DNA from: Zizania palustris
Taxonomy: Eukaryota > Streptophyta > Magnoliopsida > Poales > Poaceae
NCBI GenBank assembly: GCA_019279435.1
Contig: JAAALK010000079.1
Coordinates: forward strand, 59,947,915-60,011,914
DNA: 64,000 nucleotides
Direction of reading: 5' to 3'
Positions 58,159 through 64,000 of this stretch are shown piece by piece. The number at the start of each line of letters is the position of its first letter. Positions within the stretch are counted from its first letter, which is position 1. Position numbers and translations under genes: made by a program. The notes beneath the pieces were generated by a model, which did not search any database, was not told the DNA's origin, and saw nothing but the letters and a program-made list of their open reading frames with translations.

Positions 58159-60783
58159 GTGGATTACCGCGCTTTGAATGAAGTAACCATCAAGAATAAG
58201 TACCCGTTGCCTCGGATCGATGACCTCTTCGACCAGCTCAAAGGAGCCACGGTATTCTCGAAGATCGACCTCCGGTCTGGTTACCATCAGTTGAGGATTC
58301 GAGAAGAAGATATACCCAAGACGGCCTTCACTACCCGTTATGGTTTATATGAGTGTACAGTTATGTCCTTTGGATTAACCAACGCCCCTGCATTCTTCAT
58401 GAATATGATGAATAAGGTATTCATGGAATATCTGGACAAGTTCATCGTGGTCTTCATAGACGACATCCTCATTTATTCCAAGGATCAGGAAGAACATGAG
58501 ACTCACCTCCGGTTAACCCTAGGAAAGTTAAGGGAACACCAATTATATGCCAAGTACAGCAAATGCAAGTTTTGGACGGCAGAAGTAAAGTTCCTTGGAC
58601 ACATCATCTCTGCGCAAGGAATCGCCGTAGACCCTGCCACCGTAGAAGCAGTCACGGATTGGTTGCCACCCACGAACGTATCTGAGATACGAAGTTTTCT
58701 GGGATTGGCCGGATATTATCGAAGGTTCATTGAGAATTTTTCTAAAATAGCCAAGCCAATGACCAGATTGTTGCAGAAAGGGGAAAAGTTCGAATGGACT
58801 CCTGAATGCGAGGAAAATTTCCGCACCCTCAAGACTCGTTTGGTGTCTGCACCTATACTGACCCTACCGGATATCCGCAAAGACTTCCATGTCTATTGCG
58901 ACGCATCTCGCCAGGGATTGGGATGTGTACTTATGCAAGATGGAAAAGTCATCTCTTATGCCTCCAGACAATTGAGACCCCATGAGTTGAATTATCCGAC
59001 CCATGATTTGGAATTAGCCGCCGTAGTGCACGCCCTTAAGATTTGGAGGCACTATCTAGTTGGAAATCGCTGTGAGATCTTTACGGATCACAAGAGCTTG
59101 AAGTATATCTTCACACAGCCAGATCTGAACTTGAGGCAAAGACGATGGCTGGAATTGATTAAGGACTACGACCTAGGCATTCACTACCACCCAGGAAAAG
59201 CCAATGTGGTAGCTGATGCCTTAAGTCGCAAAGGATATTGCACCGCCATGATGATTCAAGAACACGCACCCTTGTTATGTAAGGAGATGGAAAACTTAAA
59301 TCTTGGATTGACCACCAGAGCATATCTAGCCACCTTGGAGACCCAACCGGTATTGTTTGAGCAGATTCGTGAAGCTCAGTCAGAGGACCCGGATATAGCT
59401 GCCATTAAGAAGAACATGAGACAAGGAAAAGCCCCCGGATTTTCAGAAGACGAGAATGGCACCATATGGTTTGGAACTCGGATATGTGTGCCGGATAAAC
59501 CTGAAATAAAGACTCTTATCCTAAGAGAAGCCCATGAGACATTGTACTCCATTCACCCCGGCAGTACCAAGATGTACCAGGATCTGAAGGAACGATATTG
59601 GTGGGTTAGCATGAAAAGAGAGATTGCCCAGTTCGTCGCCGAATGTGACACCTGCAGAAGAGTAAAAGCTGAACATCAGAGACCTGCAGGATTGTTACAG
59701 CCACTTAAAGTGCCGGAATGGAAGTGGGAAGAAATAGGGATGGACTTCATCACCGGATTACCAAAGACCCAACTGGGGTATGATTCTATATGGGTGATCA
59801 TTGATCGGCTTACAAAAGTAGCTCATTTCATAGCCGTCAAGACGACCTTTAGTGGCCCTAAGCTAGCAGAGCTATATATGGCCCGGATAGTATGTCTTCA
59901 TGGAGTGCCCAAGAAGATAGTATCAGACCGAGGAAGTCAATTTACCTCTCGTTTTTGGAAGAACCTCCAAGAGGAGATGGGCACGAGATTGAATTTCAGT
60001 ACAGCCTACCATCCTCAGACAGATGGACAAACAGAAAGGGTAAATCAGATACTAGAGGATATGCTTCGAGCATGTGTTTTGGATTTTGGAGCCACTTGGG
60101 ACAAGAGCTTGCCATATGCAGAATTTTCATACAACAACAGCTATCAAGCCAGTCTTCAGATGTCTCCTTTTGAGGCCCTATATGGACGTAAGTGCAGAAC
60201 GCCACTACTTTGGGACCAAACAGGTGAATCCCAAGTATTTGGGACAGACATTCTTCGTGAAGCTGAAGAGAAGGTACGGATCATCAGAGACAGACTCAAG
60301 ACAGCCCAATCTCGACAGAAGAGCTACGCAGACAATCGCCGTCGAGACTTAGCCTTTGAAGAAGGAGATCATGTCTATCTTCGAGTTACACCTCTCCGTG
60401 GGACTCAACGGTTTAACATGAGAGGAAAGTTGGCCCCTCGATATGTTGGACCATTTCTCGTTATTAGACGCCAAGGCGAAGTCGCATATCAGTTGGAATT
60501 ACCACCTTCATTGGCTGGAGTGCATGACGTATTTCATGTGTCTCAACTCAAGAAGTGTCTCCGCGTCCCCACGGAGCAAGTGGATCTTCAGCAGTTGGAT
60601 GTCCAAGAGGATCTGACTTATGTGGAGAAACCGGTCAAGATATTGGAAGTCAAAGAAAGGACCACCAGGAGTCGAGTAATCCGCTTTTGCAAAGTGCAGT
60701 GGAGCAATCATCCGGTAGAAGAAGCTACATGGGAAAAAGAAGATGAACTCAAGGCACAGCATCCTGAGCTATTCGAGGATTGA
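58153..60783 (+). pseudogene. 5'-truncated Pol of internal C, plus orientation
   Basis: Open from [19 protein letters not shown] (within RT) through FIDDILIYS, RNase H, integrase and chromodomain to the stop at 60,783, 876 codons. It lacks the RT N-terminus, protease and gag. The junction at about 58,153-58,160 joins it head-on to the minus-strand gag scrap through a few shared bases (GTGTGG/GTGGAT). From 58,654 on it mirrors internal B without length change. Confidence 0.92.
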
Positions 60784-60825
60784 TCCGAATCTCGAGGACG
60801 AGATTCTCTGTAAGGGGGATAGGAT
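60784..60825 (+). other. Polypurine tract region before LTR copy 5
   Basis: TAAGGGGGATAGGAT immediately precedes the LTR start TGTAACACC, as at the mirrored sites beside copies 2 and 3. It is the expected plus-strand primer site of the element. Confidence 0.8.
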
Positions 60826-63800
60826 TGTAACACCCCAAAAAAAATTAAAAGGAATAAAATAAAAAGAAAATATTATTTAAATCATTTCTGAATTTATTAT
60901 TAAAGGAAAATCACCAAAAGAACCCAAATAAAGCCAAACAAGGAGAAATACTCAAAATCTGGACTTGAAATTTTTATGAGATGAACTAGAGCCCAAAATA
61001 TAATTTTAGGAATTTTTACAAATTTTTATCAACAGTGATTCAACCCTTAATTAAATAAATGAATTACTGGAATTATTTTAAATCGAAAATCAAATTTAAA
61101 TCCTTAACGGGCCTCAACCCAGAAACTTTCCCCAGCGGCCTTTTTGGCCCAGCCCATCGCCACCCTCTCTCTGACCCGTGGGTCCCGCCTGTCGGCGCTC
61201 GCATTCCCTCTCTCCTCCCGCCCGCGCCCCGCCTCGGTCCCACCAGTCAGCCACCTCGCACTCGCCTTCGCCCTCTGACGTGCGTGGCCCGCCTGTCGGC
61301 GCCATTTATCTCGCACCCGCTCACTGACAGGTGGAGCCCACCTGTCAGGATCGTCTTCTTCCCGGGGAAGGGATCCCCCTTTCTTTTTTCCGGCGATCTC
61401 CTTCGGATCCCTTGCCGCCGGCCGCCCAAATCCCCCCGATCGCCCCCGGACTCCCTTCCTTGGATAACCATGATCCCCTTCCGCCGAAAGATGACGCGGT
61501 TTCGCATTTTAGGAAGATTGGCCACGGGAATGGAACCCTCGCCGGAGAAGAAAGGAAACCCTCGGTTTCCTTCCATCTGGCCACCGCCGGTGACCCTATA
61601 AATACCCCTCTGATCACCGCACTTCGACCACACCCTTAACGCCCAAGCCGAAGCACTCTCGAGCGCCCTGCTCCATTCTTCGGTTTCCTCCTCTGGTCCA
61701 ACTCCGGCGAGCGATCGCCGTCAATCCCGACCCCCTTCGCCCTCGCCACCGCCACCGGATTGATCGTCGACCACCGCCCGTCCTCGTCCACCCCTCCGTT
61801 GGCCTTGGAGCCCGCCGGATCACCGTCGCCGACGAGCACCCGAGAACCCTTCTTCGTCTACCCTCGCCGCCGGTCGCCGTCCTTCGTCCATCCTCGCCGC
61901 CGCAGGTATGGTTGGAACCGCCGTGCTCCCCTCGTTCCATTTTCGCCGTTAGCTATGCCCGTAGGCGCTCACCGCCGCCGTCGCCATCGCATCCGAGGAC
62001 CGCCGTCGCCGGAGACGAAGGGGGATACGAGCCCCTTACGTCGTGCCGTGCCGGATCGCACAGCGACCGTCCGATCGCGATCGGAGGGCTAAGATTAAAC
62101 CCCCCCGGGATTTAATCTGGGCCCTCGGATCTGGTCAAAGGGGTATCGAGGCCTCTCGGCCGTCGATCACCACTTAAACCCCAGGACTGATCTCGAGCGT
62201 CCACGTCATACCGCTTCGCGAGATTTAATCGTGGCCGTTCAAATTCACTTACGCCTCCCGCCTCGCGTCCGACCGCCAGATCCAGATCCGACGGCTCTGG
62301 ATCGGCCGGTCCACGCGCATAGTCACGGGTTCACGGTGAACCTGGTTCACCGTGGACCAGAGACTGATTTTAGTTTAAATAAAATTCCAGAAAAATTGTT
62401 TAAACTTCAAAAATTCATATCTTGCTCATTTTAACTCCAAATTTCACCATTCAAATTTTGTTAGAACCAGAATATTATTCTCTACACATTAATACAATAA
62501 AAACAGTATGTTTCTGTTACTTAAAATATTATTAATAAATAAATGAATAAAAATCCCTTAGGGTTGAAATTAAAAATACAGAAAATAAATAGGGAAAATT
62601 CTAAAACATTAAACTTTACTGTTTTGAACAAAACCTTGAAATATTAAAAAACATTACTTCACATAATAAAACCTACAAATGTGTATGTTTAATATTTGGT
62701 GAATTTTTATCTGTTTATTGAATGTATTGTTTATTTTCCGTATCGAGAAGACTACGAGTTCGTCGAGGAGCAGGAGTTCTACCCCGAGGTTCCTCCATCC
62801 CCATTTGCTGAGCAAGGCAAGTCATCGACCATCTCTGTGGAAACAGTTGATCATAATTGAGCCCATGTTTTAATAACTTATCGCTATAACCCATAGGTTA
62901 ATATTGCATTAGTCAAATACTCAAGCCTTACACTTATATTTATTAGATCCCCGTCCTTGTGTGCAAACCCAAGCCATGCTTATTGAGCCTCAACTCCTTG
63001 TCACTCTACTATAAAAATATTAGCTAGTGCCCAATGTACCGGCACAACTGCTATAGGTTAAAAAGAATGAGTCGTAGATAGCTGGATTCTGTATATGAAT
63101 TTCCCTGTTATTCTCGTCTCTGGACTCTGTTGGAGTTGGCTAGGTTATAAGTATGGTGGGTTCCGGGTGCAAGCTCGGGCACTGGTTTGTCGCACCCGGG
63201 GCACTATAAGGACCGGTCTGCGGGATCTGTTGCAAAGCACTTCCGTACCAACCACAAGTCTAATGGGTAAGTCCTAACTGGAAGTATGGAATACTCCGGC
63301 TTGATGCACCATAGAGGAGGGGGCAAGGGGCTAGCCTGCGGGCGACTTGTACCGACGAGGCTCAAGGGGGGGTATGGTGGGGCTCCGATGCGTCGGGACA
63401 CCATATGAAACCCATAAGAGGGTGCTATTGAGTCGGGGAGGACTATATGGAAGGTTTTGGCACGAGTTCCCGTGTGATGGGTCATCTCGTTACACTTCGG
63501 TGTAGGTGATGAGTGCGTGCCTTGTGGGTACAGTGGTACATCTCTGATCAGAGTAATTGAATCTTTTCGAAAAGCCGAGCCCACGGTCAAGGGCGGGTTG
63601 TGTGACTACTCGCAGTTAGTTTACAATTGTTTGAATGTTCAAGTTATTCATGGCACGTAAGGACTGTTGAGCGAGGTGGGGCTGACTGTACCCCTCGAGT
63701 TAGAAGATGATGATGCACACACACATGTTTACTTTTCCGTACTAATAAATTGCTCACATTTAAAGCTTTACAATTATGCTGCTTCCGCAAAACTAGCCGC

Positions 63801-64000
63801 TATCTCCCTTGTTATTACCTTGCATTATATTTGCATCTGGTGGCTTGCTGAGTACATCTGTACTCACCCCGTTAACTTACAACATCAGAGCCAGTCTACT
63901 ACGAAGAGGATGAAGGTCTGGAGTAGCGACCCAGTCAAGGCGAGACTGGAAGGAGGCGTTCATCTAGGACCCTTGTTTTATTAGTTTCTCTTCACCTTTA
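60826..64000 (+). mobile_element. LTR (copy 5), plus orientation, cut by the window end
   Basis: Starts TGTAACACCCC and follows copy 1 base for base in position (offset 20,277) to the window end, missing only about the last 137 bases. It is the 3' LTR of internal C, with a TATA box at 61,597-61,604. Confidence 0.92.

Noticed and set aside
1..64000. CRISPR arrays, prokaryotic operons, tRNA or rRNA genes
   Set aside because: No regularly spaced short direct repeats, no ribosome-binding-site-led gene strings, and no recognisable tRNA or rRNA sequence. The split genes show a plant nuclear genome.

Overview
The window is nuclear DNA of a grass (Poaceae; probably Panicoideae, which is an inference). 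The evidence is split plant genes with GT-AG introns, an intronless anthocyanidin synthase like maize A2, a class II LOB-domain gene, a grass-type DUF247 gene, and dense grass-type MITEs, a CACTA transposon and Tekay-like chromoviral retrotransposons. I found no rRNA, tRNA or CRISPR features and no bacterial-style operons.

Layout. The left half (about 1-32 kb) is gene-bearing. It holds a decayed class II formin (PTEN-like and C2 parts only, minus strand, 2.06-5.0 kb), an NF-YB histone-fold transcription factor (6.03-6.68 kb, plus), an anthocyanidin synthase (8.98-10.13 kb, minus), a PIF/Harbinger transposase relic (about 11.7-12.5 kb), a nine-exon BUB3 spindle-checkpoint gene whose introns carry several transposons (14.1-21.8 kb, plus), a class II LBD transcription factor (23.2-24.0 kb, plus), a damaged, 3'-truncated NOP58 copy (27.0-29.9 kb, plus) and a two-exon DUF247 membrane-protein gene (30.2-32.0 kb, plus). 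MITEs and hairpins lie between them.

The right half (33-64 kb) is a nest of transposons. A CACTA element begins at 32,989 with subterminal TTTGCCGAGTGCC-type repeats and carries the 5' part of a TNP2-type transposase gene. An RTE-clade LINE with a 12-bp target duplication is inserted in its left arm. The transposase exon is cut at 39,549/39,550 by a Tekay/Del-type Ty3/gypsy retroelement. From there to the end lie six LTR copies (about 3.3 kb when full length) in mixed orientation and three deleted internal regions. The order is: partial LTR(-), LTR(+), LTR(-), pol(-), LTR(-), partial pol(-), partial LTR(-), gag scrap(-), pol(+), LTR(+). The LTRs starting at 40,549 and 60,826 keep an exact constant offset over 3.17 kb, and a 5.3-kb inverted repeat (50.2-55.56 kb against 58.65-64.0 kb) has only a one-base length difference. 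The nest is therefore recent, or partly an assembly artefact.

The host genes do not form an obvious shared pathway. ANS acts in anthocyanin synthesis, NF-YB and LBD in transcription, BUB3 in mitosis, and NOP58 in snoRNP biology. I did not find a convincing new enzymatic or defence system. The most unusual signals are the palindromic retroelement nest, a gag-less Pol reading frame whose start codon overlaps the primer-binding-site junction, conserved exon-like segments inside the LTRs that join in frame across a GC-AG intron, a long hairpin upstream of the CACTA transposase, and two broken or truncated host genes.
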